Source of the DNA: Odobenus rosmarus divergens
Taxonomy: Eukaryota > Chordata > Mammalia > Carnivora > Odobenidae
Direction: 5' to 3'
Assembly (NCBI RefSeq): GCF_000321225.1
Contig: NW_004450303.1
Span: forward strand, 2,210,392 to 2,274,391
Length of the DNA stretch: 64,000 nucleotides
Positions 36,045 through 48,859 of the stretch are shown here, piece after piece. Both the position numbers and the translations under genes were made by a program. Positions within the stretch are counted from its first letter, which is position 1, and every line of letters starts with the position of its first letter. Below the pieces are notes generated by a model. It saw only the letters and a list, made by a program, of their open reading frames with translations, ran no database searches and had not been told where the DNA came from.

Positions 36045-36855
36045 TGCATATCCTACCAACAACATTGTCAAATAACTTGGGTTCCGCTCTGACAGGAACA
36101 AAAAACCTATCTATTCTGACATTGAGAAATAATATTCTATACATATACTTATAGTTCAATTAAGTTTTTAAAACCTACCAAAAATACTTTGGGGGCTCAT
36201 TTTTGTTTCAAATTTTTAGTAATATTGTGAATTTTTATCCCATGTAGATTACTTCATCTTAGCCTCATTGAAAACAGAGACTTGAATTTCCCCTAATACA
36301 CATTTAGCCCTGTTCTCGAACACCTGCCATGCTGGGGAGCTCATTATTGACTAAGTCAACATATTTTACTGATGCAGTTCTAACATTTCCCTTACTGTAA
36401 AATATTTTTTTGTAGCTTCTACCAACCAGTCCCAGTTTAAGCTCTTGGGGTCATACCAAACAAGTGTTTTTCTCTTCCAGGAGAGAATTCTTTAAATACA
36501 GTATTTGCATACAACTGTGGAATATTCATCAACTATTTTTTTTTCTTTTTTTTATCATCTTTTTAATCAGGCTTCTCTGGCTTTCAGGTTAGACATGAAA
36601 AGAATGGAAGCTATTGTAGCAAAGAAAAACTAGCAAAATAGTGGAGGAATCAGAATCAGAATCCACAGCCAATCAGATTTCATCTTGTTGACAGATGCCA
36701 GAGGATCTTTCCTACCATGGAATATTAAAAAGAGGAGAAGACATATATGTGTATTGTACTTTGAAAGAAAACAATGTTGTTGAAAGGAAATTTTTGTATG
36801 AAGTTTTCAGTGACTTGATACATCTTAAAGGTGAATTAATTTAGGTAAGATTGTG
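36045..36855. other. Unassigned sequence upstream of SCRG1 exon 2
   Basis: 36290-36440 has faint similarity in wording to ancient repeats ('ggagctcattattgactaagtcaac'). No exon is evident. Confidence 0.45.
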
Positions 36856-38084
36856 GATTTTTTAAAAGAACAATTATTTTAGAGCAGTCATTGGTTTACA
36901 ATAAAATGGAAAGGGAGGTACAGATTTCCCATATACCCTCTGCCCTCACACATCCATAGTCTCCTAAATATCAACATCACTCACCAGGACAGTACTTTTT
37001 TTTTTTTCCCAAGATGAACCTACATGGCACAGCATAATCTCTCAAAGGCCATAATTCCATGCATGGTACTGTGCATTCTATGGGTTGGACAAATGTATAA
37101 TGACATTTATCCATCATTAAAATATCATACAGAATATTTTCACTGCCCTAAAAATCCTCTGTGATCTGCCTATACATTTCTCTCTCCTTAACTTCTGGCA
37201 ACTACTGATGTTTTTTATTGTCTCTATAGTTTTACCTTTTTCAGAATGTCATATAGTTGTAATCATAATATGTAGCCATTTAAGATTGGCTTCTTTCACT
37301 TAGTAAAATGCATTTAAGTTTCCTCCATGTCTTTCCACGTCTTGACAGCTCATTTCTTTTAGTACTAAATAATATTCCATTGTCTGGATGTACCACAATT
37401 TATTTATCCATTTACCTACTCAAGGACATCTTGGTTGCTTCCAATTTTTGGCAATTATGAATAAAGTTTCTGTAAATATCCATGGACCAGTTTTTGTATG
37501 GTCATAAGTTTTCAACTCCTGTGGATAAATACCAATGAGCACAATTGCTGAATTATATGGTAAAAGTTGTTTAGTTTTGTAAGAAACTGCTAAACTGTAT
37601 TCCAAAGTGACTGTACCATTTCACATATCCACCAGCAACATATGAGAGTTCTTGTTGTTTTATATCCTCACCAGTATTTGGTGTTGTCAGTGTTCTGGAT
37701 ATTGGCCATTCTAATAGGTGTGTAGTGATATCTCATTGTTCTTTTAATTTGCATTTCCTTGATGACATATGATGTGGGGTGTCTTTTCATATACATATTT
37801 GTCATCTGTATGTCTTCTTTGGTGAAAAATCTGTTAAGGTCTTTGGCCTATTTTTTTAATCGGTTGGTTGTTTTCTTATTGTTGAGTTTAAAAGAGTTTT
37901 TTGTATATTTTGGATCACAGTCCTGTATCAGATGTGTATTTTGCAAGTATTTTTTCCCAGCCTATGGCTTATCTTCTAATTCTCTTGACATATTCTTTCA
38001 CAGAGAAATTTTAACTATAATAAAGTTTAGCTTACCAATTATTTCTTTCATGGATTATGTTTTTGATGTTATATCTTAAAAGTC

Positions 38085-39160
38085 ATCATCATATCCAAAT
38101 GTTGATTTTATTCAACAGAGTTTTATAGTTTTTCTCATATACATCTTGTATATATTTTGTCAGATTTATACCTAAATATTTTATTTTGGGGGGTGTTAAT
38201 GTAAATGGTATTGTTTTTAATTTCAAATTCCACTTATTCATTGCTTGTATATTGGAAAGCAACTGATACTTGTATATTAACCTTGTATCCTGCAACTTTG
38301 CTATAATCACTTATTAGTTCCAGAAGGTTTTTTGTTGATTCTTTTGGATTTTCTACATAGACAATCATGTCATCTGCAAAGACAGTATTATGTCTTCTTT
38401 CCTACTTTTATTTCCTTTTCTTGCCTTATTATATTAGCAAGGACGTTCAGCATGATATTGAAAAAGAATGGTGAGAGGGCACTTTCTTGCCTCATTCCTG
38501 ATCTTAATAGGAAAGATTTTAATTTGTCACCATTAAAGATGTTAGCTATAGGTTTTTTGTAGATAGTCTTTACCAAGTTGAGAAAGTTCCCCTCTATTTC
38601 TAGTTTACTGAAAACTTTTATCATGCATGCGTGTTAGGTCTTCTTAAATGAGTGTTCTGCATCTATTGATATGATCATGTGATTTTTTTTTTTTAGTCTA
38701 TTGATGTGATGGATTGCATTAATTAATTTTCAAACGTTGAACCAGCCTTGCATACCTAAATCACATTGACTGTGGTATATCATTCTTTTTATACTTGTTT
38801 GGATTCAATTTGCTAATATTTTGTTGAGGATTTCTGTATCTGTGTTCATGAGAGATATTGGTCTATACCTTTCTTTTCCTGTAAAACCATTGTCTGGTTT
38901 TGGTATTAAAGTGACGCTGGCCTCATAGAATGAGTTAGGAAATATTCCCTCTGCTTCTATCCTCTGAAAGAGATTGTAGAGAATTGGTATAATTTCTTCC
39001 TGAAATATTTCATAAAATTTACTGGGGAACCCACTTGAGCCTGGTGCTTTCTGTTTGGGGAGGTTACCAATTATTAACTCAATTTCTTTAATAGATATAG
39101 ATCTATTCAGATTGTAATGTTTGTGTGAATTTTGGCAAACTGTGTCTTGCAAGGAGTTGA
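38085..39160 (-). pseudogene. Degraded L1 ORF2 reverse-transcriptase segment
   Basis: Three open stretches (38805-39152, 38388-38624, 38089-38310) form successive parts of L1 ORF2: finger/palm entry, then the RQG..SP.LFN-like region (here RQESALSPFFFN), then the IKYLGINLTK..KDLY-like segment (IKYLGINLTKYIQDVYEKNY). Stops and frameshifts separate them. A dead retrotransposon coding remnant. Confidence 0.9.
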
Positions 39161-39424
39161 TTCACTCATTTTGTTTAACAGATTTATGGGCATACAGTTT
39201 TTCATAGTATTGCTTTATTAGCCTTTCAATTTCCATGGGATCTGTAGTGATGTTCCTTCTTTCATTTCTGATATTAGTAATTTGTGTCCTCTTTTTTTCT
39301 TAGTTTACTTGGCTAGAAGCTTATTGATTTTTTAAATCTTTTTAAAGAACCAGCTTTTGGTTTCATTGATTTTCTCTATTGATTTCCTGTTTTAAATTTC
39401 ATTGATTTCTGCTCTAATCATTTT

Positions 39425-40175
39425 GTATTAAGGTATTGATTTTTATTTTCTTTTTATTGTGAAAAACTTCAAATATATACAAAACAGATATAATGGTTTA
39501 ATGAACCTCAAAATACTCATCTGTTAGCTTCAGTTTTTATCACTCCATAGGCTCCCTTATATCATTTATACCTCCACTTTTTTTCTCCCTCAATTTTGAT
39601 TACTTTGACGCTAATTCTAGTCATCTCATCTTATCCACAAGTATTTCAGTATATTTCACTAAAGGTAAGGACTTTTAAAACTCATAACACAATATCCTTT
39701 AACATAACTAAAAAAATTTAATAATTTCTTCATACCATCAAAAAGCCAGTCATTGTTTAAGTTTTTCCACTTGAATTCCTAATTTTCTCCTTTTATTTTT
39801 TGATTGAAGTGTAGTTGACATATATTAGTTTCAAGTGCACAACATAGTGGTTCAGCAATTATGTACATAATGAAATGCTCACCATGATAAATGTAGTTAC
39901 CATCTGTCATCATACAAAATTATTGCAATGTTATTGACTATATTCCCTATGCTGTACTTTTTCATCCTTGTAACGTATTTATTTGATAACCAGAAATGTG
40001 TACCTCCTAATCCCTTCCACCTATTTTGCCTATTCCCCAACCCTCTTTCCTCTGGCAACCACTAGTTCTCTATATTTATGAATATTGTTTCTCATTTTTG
40101 TTTGTTTTTTAGATTCCACATATAAATGAAATCATATGGTATTTGTCTTTCTCTGACTTGTTTCACTTACCTGTT
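39425..40175 (-). mobile_element. Two L1 3' end fragments inserted in the larger L1
   Basis: Host ORF2 wording stops at CTGCTCTAATC (about 39420) and resumes at TCTTATTATTTC (about 40180). Between them 39785-40170 is antisense L1 3' UTR of another subfamily (GAAGTGTAGTTGACATATATTAG; ATTCCACATATAAATGAAATCATATGG). 39430-39775 is a further 3' UTR-like piece. Confidence 0.7.
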
Positions 40176-41035
40176 CTACTTCTTATTATTTCTTTTTTTC
40201 CTGCTTACTTTGGAGCAAATTGAATTTGCTCTAGTTTCCCAAGGTGGAAACTGAGATAATTGATTTTAGATCTTTATTCTTTTCTAATATTTGCATTTAA
40301 TGCATTCATAAATTTCCCTCTAAGCTCTGCTTTTGCTGTATCCCACACATTTTGGTAAGTTGTTTTCCTTTTCATTTAGTTCAAAATATTCTAAAAGTTC
40401 TCTTGAGATTTCTTTTTAGCCTCAACATGTTATTTAGAATTGTGTTAATCTCCACCTATTTGGGGATTTTCCAGTTATCTTTCTGTTATTGACTTTTAGT
40501 TTAATTCCATTATGGTATGAGAGAAGAAATTGTATGATTTCTATTCTTTTCACTTTGTTAAATTGTGTTTTATGGCCCAGAATGTGATCTGTCTTGATGA
40601 ATGTTCCGTGTGAGTTTGAGAAGAATGTGTATTGTGCTATTACTGGGTGAAGTAGTCTGTAGGTGTCAATTATATCCAGTTCATTGGTGGTGTTGTTGAG
40701 TTCTACTATGTCCTTACTAATTTTCTGCCTGCTGGATTTATTCCATTTCTGTGGGGTGTTGAAATCTATGATATATGGATAGTGGATTCATCCATTTTTT
40801 CTCACAATCCTATCAGTTTTTACTTAATGCAGTTTGATGCTCTTTTGTTAGGCACATACTTGTTAAGAATTGTTATGTCTTATTGGAGAATTAACCCGTT
40901 TATATTATGTAATGTCCTACTTTCTTCTTGATAACTTTCTTTTGATGTCTGCTGTCTCAAATTAATATAGCTACTCCTGCTTTGTCTGGTTAGTGTTAGT
41001 ACGGTGTATTTTTCTCCATACACTTACTTTTTATC

Positions 41036-41170
41036 TATATGTCTTTTTTTTAAGTTTTTATTTTTAAGTAATCTCTACACTCGACGTGGAGCTTGAATGT
41101 ACGACCCCGAGATCAAGAGTCACACTCTCCTCCAACTGAGCCAGCCAGGTGCCTCTATATGTGTCTTTAT
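41036..41170 (-). mobile_element. Short degenerate tRNA-derived SINE
   Basis: Body about 41048-41154 (T run, AAGTAATCTCTACACTCGAC, ending TGAGCCAGCCAGGTGCCTC). The CTATAT(GT)GTCTTT flanks repeat. Confidence 0.8.
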
Positions 41171-41203
41171 TCTTGAAGTAGGTTTCTTGTAGGCAACATA
41201 TAG

Positions 41204-41973
41204 TTGGGTCATTTTTTTTCTTTCCTTCATAGTATCATTCTCAATTCTTTACTAACACCTATAATAACTGCCATAACAAGATACCACAGATTGGGTGGCC
41301 TAAACAACAGAAATTTATTTGTCACAGTTCTGGACACTAGAAGTCCAAGATCACAGCAGATTTAGCCTCTTTCATTGGCTACCAGATGGCCTCTTTCTCA
41401 CTGTGCCCTCCTATTGCTTTTCTTTTGTGCACTTGTGGAGAGAAAGAGAGAGAGAAGTGTCTGGTGTTTCTTCCTCTTTTTCAGTCCTATTGGATTAGAA
41501 CCCTGTGCTTATGAGCTCATTTAACTTTAATTACCTCCTTAAAGGCCTTATCTCTAAAAACAGTCACATTGGGGGTTAGAACTTCAACATATGGATTTGG
41601 AGGGGGACATAATTTAATATTATTCAATCATAAAAAAAGAATGAAATCTTGCCATCTGCAACAACATGACTAGAGCTAGAGAAAATAATGCCAAGTGAAA
41701 TAAATCAGTCAGAGAAAGACAAACACCACATGATCCCACTCATATGTGCAATTTAGGAAACAAAACAAATGAGCAAAGGAAAAAAAGGGAGAATTAGAAA
41801 CCAAGAAGCAGATTTCCAACTACAGTGAACAAAGGATGGTTATAAGAGGGGAGGTAGGTGGGGGAATGAGTGAAATAGGAAAGAGGTATTAAACAGTACA
41901 CTTATACTGATAAAAAAATAAAAAATGCTTTTAAATTATAAAGCGTTATATACAAAGTTTAACATTGGGTCAT
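41204..41973. mobile_element. Composite insertion: MaLR-type LTR plus L1 3' end
   Basis: Host L1 is broken between two TTGGGTCAT copies (41204-41212 and 41965-41973). Inside, 41255-41612 is an antisense MLT1/MST-type LTR (GATTGGGTGGCCTAAACAACAG to ATTGGGGGTTAGAACTTCAAC). 41630-41925 is a + strand L1 3' end (AATGAAATCTTGCCATCTGC; GATCCCACTCATATGTG). Confidence 0.75.
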
Positions 41974-42289
41974 GCTTTTTGATCCACTCCGATGATCTTT
42001 TAATTGGGACATTTAGACCCTTGACATCCAAGGTGACTATTTATATATTTGGACTAATATCTACCATATTTGTTTTTGTTTTCTACTTGTTGCCCTGTTC
42101 CTTGTTCCTATTTTTCTCTTTGACTTTTTTTCTGCCTTCTTTTGTGGTCTTAATTGAACATTTTATATGATTCCATTTTGTCTCCTTTCTTAGCATATTG
42201 GTTATACCTTTTTTTTTAGTCGTTACCCTAGAGTTTGAAATATACATTTGCAACTAATCTACATCCCCTTTCAAAAAATACTATACCTT

Positions 42290-42620
42290 GGGGCACCTGG
42301 GTGGCTCAGTCACTTGAGTGTCTGACTCATGATTTGAGCTCAGGTCATGACTTTATGGTTGTAAGATTGAGCCCCATGTCAGGCTCCCGGCTCAGTGGGG
42401 AGTCTGCCTGAGATTCTCTCTCTCCCTCTCTCTACCCCTCCCCCCCACTCTCTCTCTCAAATAAAAATTATTTGGGGGGGAAGGGGAAGAGGGAGAGGAG
42501 TGAAGCAGACTCCCTATTGAGGACAGAACCCAGCTTGGGGCTTGATCCCATAACCCCAAGATCATGACCTGAGCCCAAATCAAGAGTCGGACACTCAACT
42601 GACTGAGCCACCCAGGTGCC
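42290..42620. mobile_element. Inverted pair of Can-SINEs
   Basis: A + strand SINE at 42290-42471 (GGGGCACCTGGGTGGCTCAG head) is followed directly by a - strand SINE at about 42472-42620 (ending TGAGCCACCCAGGTGCC). They lie tail to tail with almost no spacer. Confidence 0.9.
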
Positions 42621-43020
42621 TTTATATATAAACATACATATACATATATATATGATCTATATATAAACATGCCTAATTGAATACATCAATGCTATTATTT
42701 ATTTTTTTATCATTGCTATTATTTTGAACAAACTGTTATCTGTTAGATCAGTTAAGAATAAGAAAAATTAATTTTTCTTTTACTTATTCCTCCTTTCATG
42801 CTCTTCCTTTCTTTATGTAGATCTGAGTTTCTGACCTATAGTATTTTCTTTCTCTCAAAAGAACTTATTTTAACATTTCGTGCAAGCCAGGTTTACTAGC
42901 AACAAATTTTCTCAATTTTTATTTGTCTGAGAAAATCTTTCTTTTTTATGTTTGAAGGATAAGTTTGCAGAGTACAGAATTCTAGGTTGAAATTTTTTCT
43001 CTCAACAGTTTAAATATTTC

Positions 43021-43329
43021 ACTCCGTTCTCTTCTTTTTTTTAAATTTAAATTCAATTAACCAACATATAGTACATCATTAGTTTCTGATGTAGTGTTCA
43101 ATGATTCATCAGTTGCTTATAACACCCAGTGTTCATCACATCACATGCCCTCCTTAATGCCCAATTACCCCATCCCCCCACCAACCTCCCTTTCCACAAC
43201 CCTCAATTTGTATCCTGGAATCCAGAGTCTCTCATGGTTTGTCTCCCTCTCTGATTTCTTCCCATTCAGTTTTCCCTCTCTTCCCCTATGATCCTCTGCA
43301 CTATTTCTTATATACTCCATTCTCTTCTT
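43021..43329 (-). mobile_element. Younger L1 3' end inserted in the old L1, with duplication
   Basis: Body 43037-43313, antisense of the same 3' terminal block seen at 29448-30092 (CATCATTAGTTTCTGATGTAG). Flanks ACTCCGTTCTCTTCTT (43021-43036) and ACTCCATTCTCTTCTT (43314-43329). Confidence 0.92.
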
Positions 43330-44834
43330 ACTTTCATGGTTTCTGAAGAGAAGTTGGGTATAATACTTATCTTTGTTCTCTATAAGTAAGGTGTTTTTTA
43401 CCTCTGGTTTCTTTAAGGATTTTTTTTTTAACCTTTGATTTTCTGTAGTTTGAAAATTGTATGTCTGTGTGTAGTGTTTGGGACATATATCCTCTTTGGT
43501 GGTCTCTGAGCTTCCTGAATTGGTGGTTTGGTGTCTGACATTAATTTGGGTAGACTCAGTCATTATCGTTTCAAGTATTTCTTCTGTTCCTTTCTCTCTT
43601 TCTTTTCCTTCTAGTATTCCCATTATGAGTATGTTATACCTTTTGTAGTTGTCCCACAGTCCCTGGATATTCTGTTCCATTTTTTTTTTCAGTCTTTATT
43701 CTGTGCTTTTGGAGGCTTCATTTATTATATCCTCTAGTTCAGTGATTCTCTCCTCAGCTGTGTCCAGTCTGGTAATGAGCCCATAAAAGGCAAGCTTTAT
43801 TTCTGTTAAAGTGTTTTTCATCTCTAGCATTTCTTTTTGGTTCTTTCTTAGAATTTCCATCTCTCTGCTTACTTTGCCCATCTGTTCTTGCACTCTGTGT
43901 ACTTTATCCATTAGAGTCTTTAGTATATTAATCATAGTTGTTTAAATTCCTGGTCTGATAATTCTAACATCCCTGCCATGGGGCATTCTGATGCTCATTT
44001 TATCTGTTTTTTAGTATGCCTTATAATGTTTTCTTGATAGCCACATATGGTGTACCAAGTAAAAGGAACTGCTGTAAATAGGCCTTTAGTACTGTGGTGA
44101 GATGTGAGGGGAGAGGAAGCATTTAATAGGCCTATAACTAGGTCTCAGTCTTTTAGTGAGTCCATGCTTCTGAGCTGTGACTTTCACAAGTGTTTCTCAG
44201 GTTTTTTTCCCTCCCCTCTTTGGTTGGACAGCAAGCCTAGAGCCAACTGTAGTTGGATATTTCTCTTTCACTAGGTCAGTTAGGCTCTGATAATACCTTG
44301 GCAGGTTAGGTTCTGGTTAAGTACTTTCTCCTGAGGGCAGGCCCTACTTAAGAACAGAGTGCTCTGGCATATTTCAAAATGGTTCCTTTTTCTTCCCCCT
44401 GATGAAACCCTGAGGGGATTTTTCTATTATTCACTGTGTAGTTAGTTCACTCTTAGACGTAAATCTCACAATATTGTGGGGGAACCCCATGACTGGGTCC
44501 TTGTGGAGTTGTTAACTCTCAGAGTTGTCCACAGTGAGACTCCACCAATTCATTGATTAGGTTCAGGCTTTTTGTTGGTGGTGCGTTTTTTGTTTTTGTT
44601 TTTTACTCTGGCACTGGTTCCCATGACAGTTTCTACTACTGAGACTTGGCTCTGGGAAGACTTTAATTCCTATATTCATCTGCCTGTCTTCCCAATCCCA
44701 GGGGCATGGTTTCCCTTGTGTCCTCCCCTCACTTGTCAATCCAAGAAGAGTTGTTGATTTTTCAATCTGTTCAGCTTTTTACTTATTGTTAGGACAGAGT
44801 AATGGTTTCCAAGTTCCTTACATGTGGAACTATA

Positions 44835-45465
44835 AGAAGTCTGATAAACCAGAAGTCTGATAAAAAAAATTTGATAAACATATTCACTGCTTTTTTCTAA
44901 ACTTAGAAACTAAAAATATTCCTTCATACTCCAAAGGAGTTTAATATTTTCTTTGTTTCATAATCTAATTTGAATTAGTTATTTTGGGCTTTTCTTTTAT
45001 GTTTTCTTAGATTTTAAATATTTAATTTTATCCCAACTCCAAACATTAGTGAAAGAAAAGACAAATATGAGATCTATTTCACTTTATATTTTTTCAGATT
45101 TGATGGAGCAAGATACTTCGTGTTGTATTACATCACAATCTAATATATAGACATATAATAATGCCTTACAATAAACTTATTACAGATCAGAGTTAAAATT
45201 TTATATTTTAAAAAGTATAATTCTTTGAGGTGCTCTAGTTCTCAGTTACTTCAGATCAGGGTCTTCCTTATACCCATGAAATAGGTAATATTTTTTAAAA
45301 GAGCCACATTTCTTGACATTTTTTTTCAGGTTAATCTTCAAAGAAGGTTAACTAGACCTTCTGTTCACTGAACATTTACTATGTGGCAGGAATCACCACA
45401 ACCATTAAGTTTTCAACAATATATTGAGATATAAAACAAAATTCTACTGTATAAGCAAAACATTT
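44835..45465. other. Gap between two L1 elements, unassigned
   Basis: No gene or clear repeat seen. Confidence 0.55.
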
Positions 45466-47268
45466 TTAAAGAGTTTTATTGAGGTAAAACTGACATATCA
45501 TAAACTGTAAATATTTAAAGTATACACTTTGATAAGCTTTGGCATATGTATATTCCCATGAAACCATTACCACAATCAAGATAATCAACATATCTTTTAT
45601 CCCTAAGTTTCCTCATGCCCTTTTGTAGTTCATCACTCTTACCTCCTCCCTTCCCTCCACTCTTACACAGATAACAACTTATCTGCCATCTCCAGAGATA
45701 AATTTGCATTTTCTAGAGTTTCACATAAATAGAATCATAAAATATGTACTCATTTTTTTTCTGGCTTCTTTCACTCAGCATACTTATTTTGAGATTTATA
45801 TATGTCATTGCAGGTATCAATAGCTGATTTCTTTTTATTGCTGAGAAGTATTACATTATATATGCTTTAGATTGCTTATCTATTTACCTGTTGATGGTCA
45901 TTTGAGTTGTTTTATGTTTTGGGCTATTGCAAATAAAGCTGTTTTGAACACTTGTGTATGAGTCTTTGTAAGGTCATAGCTTTCATTACTCTTAAACTAA
46001 TACCTAGAAGTAGAATAGCTGGATTGTATGATAGGAGTATGTTTTACTTTATAAGAAATTGCCAAATTGTTTTTCCAAAATGATTGTACCATTTTTACAT
46101 TCCCACCATCAGTGTACGAAAGTTCCAGTTTCTCCACATTCCCTCCAAGACTTGGTATGGTCAGTCTTTTTAATTTTTGGCCATTCTATTAAGTGTCTCA
46201 TCGTGATCTTATATTGCATTTCCTTAATGATTAATGGTGTTGAGGCCCTTTTCATGTACTTATTTGTCATCTGTATGTCTTCTTTGGTGAATGACATGTT
46301 CAAATCTCTTGCTCTCTTTTAAAAATTGGGGTGGTTTTCCTGAGTTTTGAGAGTCCTTTACATATTCTGGATACAAGTTTTTTATCAGATGTATACTTCC
46401 TAAATATTTACTCTTTATCTATGGCTTTTCTTATCACTCCCTTACCAGTGGGCTTCAAAGAGAAAAAGTTCTTAAAATTGATGAAGTCTGATTTATCAAT
46501 ATTCTCTTTTTCTTAAAAAAAATGCTTTCATTGTCATATTTAAGAAATCATTGCCTTACTCAATGTCTCAAAGATGTTTTCTACTGGTTTTATAATTTTA
46601 GGTTTCCCATTTAGTTCTGTGATCTATATTAGTTAATTTTTTATTTTCTGAGTGGTGTGGTTGAAATTCTTTCTGCATTTCTTCATACAGTTGTCCAGTA
46701 GTTTCAGTACTATATTTGAAAAGATTGTTGTTTCTCCACCGAATTTCCTTTGCATCTTTGTCAAATATCAGTTTTCCAACATAGCTGTGAGCCTGTTTCT
46801 GGACTCTATTCTTTCCATTGATCTATTTATTTATCTTTATGCCAATACTATAGTTTTGATTACTGTCACTTCTTAATAATTCTTAGAATCATGTAGAATT
46901 AGCCCTGAAATCTTCTTCTTTCACAAAGTTGTTTTGGCAGTTATAGGTCTTTTGCATTTCTGTATGAGTTGTATTATCAGCTTCTCAATTTTACAGAAAA
47001 GGCCTTCTGAAATTTTGATTAAGATTGCATTGAACCTATAGATAAATTTGGAGAATAATGGCATTCTAATGGCATTGGATCTTCTGACTCTGAATATATT
47101 TTTCCATACTTTTATTTTTACTCATTTGTGGTTTTAGATTTCCAATGTGTTTCTTATAAATAGTCTATCATTTGGTCTTGCTTTTTTATCCAAACTCACT
47201 GGATATATTTATCCAATCTCTGCCCTTTAAGTGGAACATTTAGATCATTTACATTTAATGTGATTACT

Positions 47269-47326
47269 GACATCATTGGGTTTAACCGACTGAACCACCC
47301 AGGTGCCCCGACATCATTAGGTTTAA
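47269..47326 (-). mobile_element. Tail-less 24-bp Can-SINE 5'-end insertion with 17-bp duplication
   Basis: 47286-47309 on the - strand reads GGGGCACCTGGGTGGTTCAG plus TCGG, the exact SINE 5' end and nothing else. GACATCATTGGGTTTAA (47269-47285) and GACATCATTAGGTTTAA (47310-47326) flank it with one mismatch. The next bases on the - strand are TTAA, which also continue the SINE consensus. Confidence 0.9.
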
Positions 47327-47418
47327 ATCTATCAACTTGCATTTTGTTTTCTGTTTGGTCTGTTTGTTCTTTGTTCCTTTTTTCCTCTTTGTACGTGTTC
47401 TTTTGGATTAATTGAATT

Positions 47419-47441
47419 TTTGTGTGTGTGTGTGTGTGTGA
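47419..47441. repeat. (TG)n microsatellite
   Basis: About ten TG units inside the second old L1. Confidence 0.9.
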
Positions 47442-48859
47442 TTTCATTTTACTTCCTTGGTTAGCTCATAGCTGTAATTCTTCATTTTGTTATTTTAGTG
47501 GTTACCTTAAGATTTATAGTATATATACTTTAACTTATCATTTCCTTCAAATGATATTATACTTTACATATAGTATAAAAACTTTACAATAGTATACTTC
47601 CATTTTTCTTATTCCATTCTTTATGCTATCACTGTTACATAGTTTACTGATGTATATGCTAAAAACTCAAAATATATTATTATTATTGCTTAAACAATTG
47701 TATTTTAGGGCGTTAAATAATAAGAAAAAATCTTATGTGTTTATTCATGTAGTTTCCTTTTCCAGTGCTCATTTTTCTGTGTAGATCCATGTTTCCATCT
47801 GATATCATTTTCCTTATGCCTGAATGATGTCCTTTAATATTCTTATAGTGTTAGGTTTTCTGGTGAGGAATTCTTTAAACTTTGGTATGTCTGAAACTGT
47901 CTTTATTTTACATTTGTTTTTGAAAGATATTTCTGCTGGTTATAGTATGGTAGATTGACAGTTTGGATTTTTTTTCAACACCTTAAAGATGTATCTGTTC
48001 TAATATCTTTGTTGCTAATACTAACATATGTGTTAATTTTGGGTTGGTTTCAATTGATTATTCTAGTTATGAGTTATGTTTTCCTACTTTTTTGCATACC
48101 TGGTAATCTTTGATTAGATTTCAGACAGTTTAAATTTTGCATGGTTGGGTGCTGGATATTTTTGTATTCTTATAAATATTCTTGTGCTTTGTTCTAGGAT
48201 GTAACTAAGTTACTTGGAAACAGTTTGATTCCTTCAGGACTTGCTTTTATGATTTGTTAGATGGTTCTAACTCAGCCTAGGGCTAGTTATTCCTCACAAC
48301 TGAGGCCATTCCTTCCTGAGTATTCTACCCAATGGCCAATGAATTACAAGTTTTTTCAATTTTTCTTTATGAGTATGCCTGACAGTTTGTGAGTGCCAGA
48401 CACTCTGTTCTCTAATCCTTTCAGATTTTTCTCCCCGACCATGGATAGTTTCCTCATCTGCATGTATGAATCAGTTTTCTGAATACTTCAGTGGGTCCCT
48501 CTGCAGACATCCAGCATTCTCTATGTATCTTTCTCCTCTCCAGTACTCTGTTCTGTGAATTGTGGCTGTTTTAGTCTCTCTGACTCTCAGCTCCATTTTC
48601 TCAATTCAGGGAATCTTCAGGACTCTGTGTTCCCTCTCCTTTTATTTTTCCAGCCTGGAAATTCCCTCAAAGCAAGAGACTTGGGGAAATCTACCTCATT
48701 TGTTTCCCATCTCTCATAAGATGATGTACTTCCTTGCTTGAAATCCAGTGTTTTGATAGAGGTTCTTTCATATGTTTTGTCTGTTTTTTGTTGTTGTTGT
48801 TGTTTCAGAAGAGTGAGTAAATCTGGTTCTTTTTACTCCATCTTGGGTAGAAGGAAAGC

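Larger units (their letters stand above)
36860..44830 (-). mobile_element. Near-complete ancient L1, - strand, with many nested insertions
   Basis: Read from right to left: 5' UTR-like wording about 43960-44830; ORF1-like coiled-coil frame 43696-43935 (RLDTAEERITELED motif) and a following frame 43330-43680 (LWDNYKRYNILIMGILEGKE-type); ORF2 about 38085-42280; 3' UTR about 36860-38080. Reverse-transcriptase wording is visible at 38805-39152 (LPKQKAPGSSGFPSKFYE; LIPKPDN) and 38388-38624 (LRSGMRQESALSPFFFNIML, the region before the catalytic motif). Frames are broken, so it is inactive. Insertions: 39425-40175, 41048-41154, 41213-41964, 42290-42620 and 43037-43313. Confidence 0.85.
45470..48855 (-). 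mobile_element. Second ancient L1, - strand, internally deleted
   Basis: Left end: antisense 3' UTR wording (GTTTTATTGAGGTAAAACTG; ACCATTACCACAATCAAG). Right end: antisense 5' region (GCATACCTGGTAATCTTTGATT; GGTGCTGGATATTTTTGTATT; TTTACTCCATCTTGGGTAGAAG). At 3.4 kb it is far shorter than a full L1, so internal parts are missing. It carries the 24-bp SINE-head insertion at 47286. Confidence 0.8.

Noticed and set aside
43165..43680. 171-codon - strand frame as a possible gene
   Set aside because: A fusion of a younger L1 3' UTR (43165-43313) with the old L1 ORF1-like remnant across the insertion boundary.
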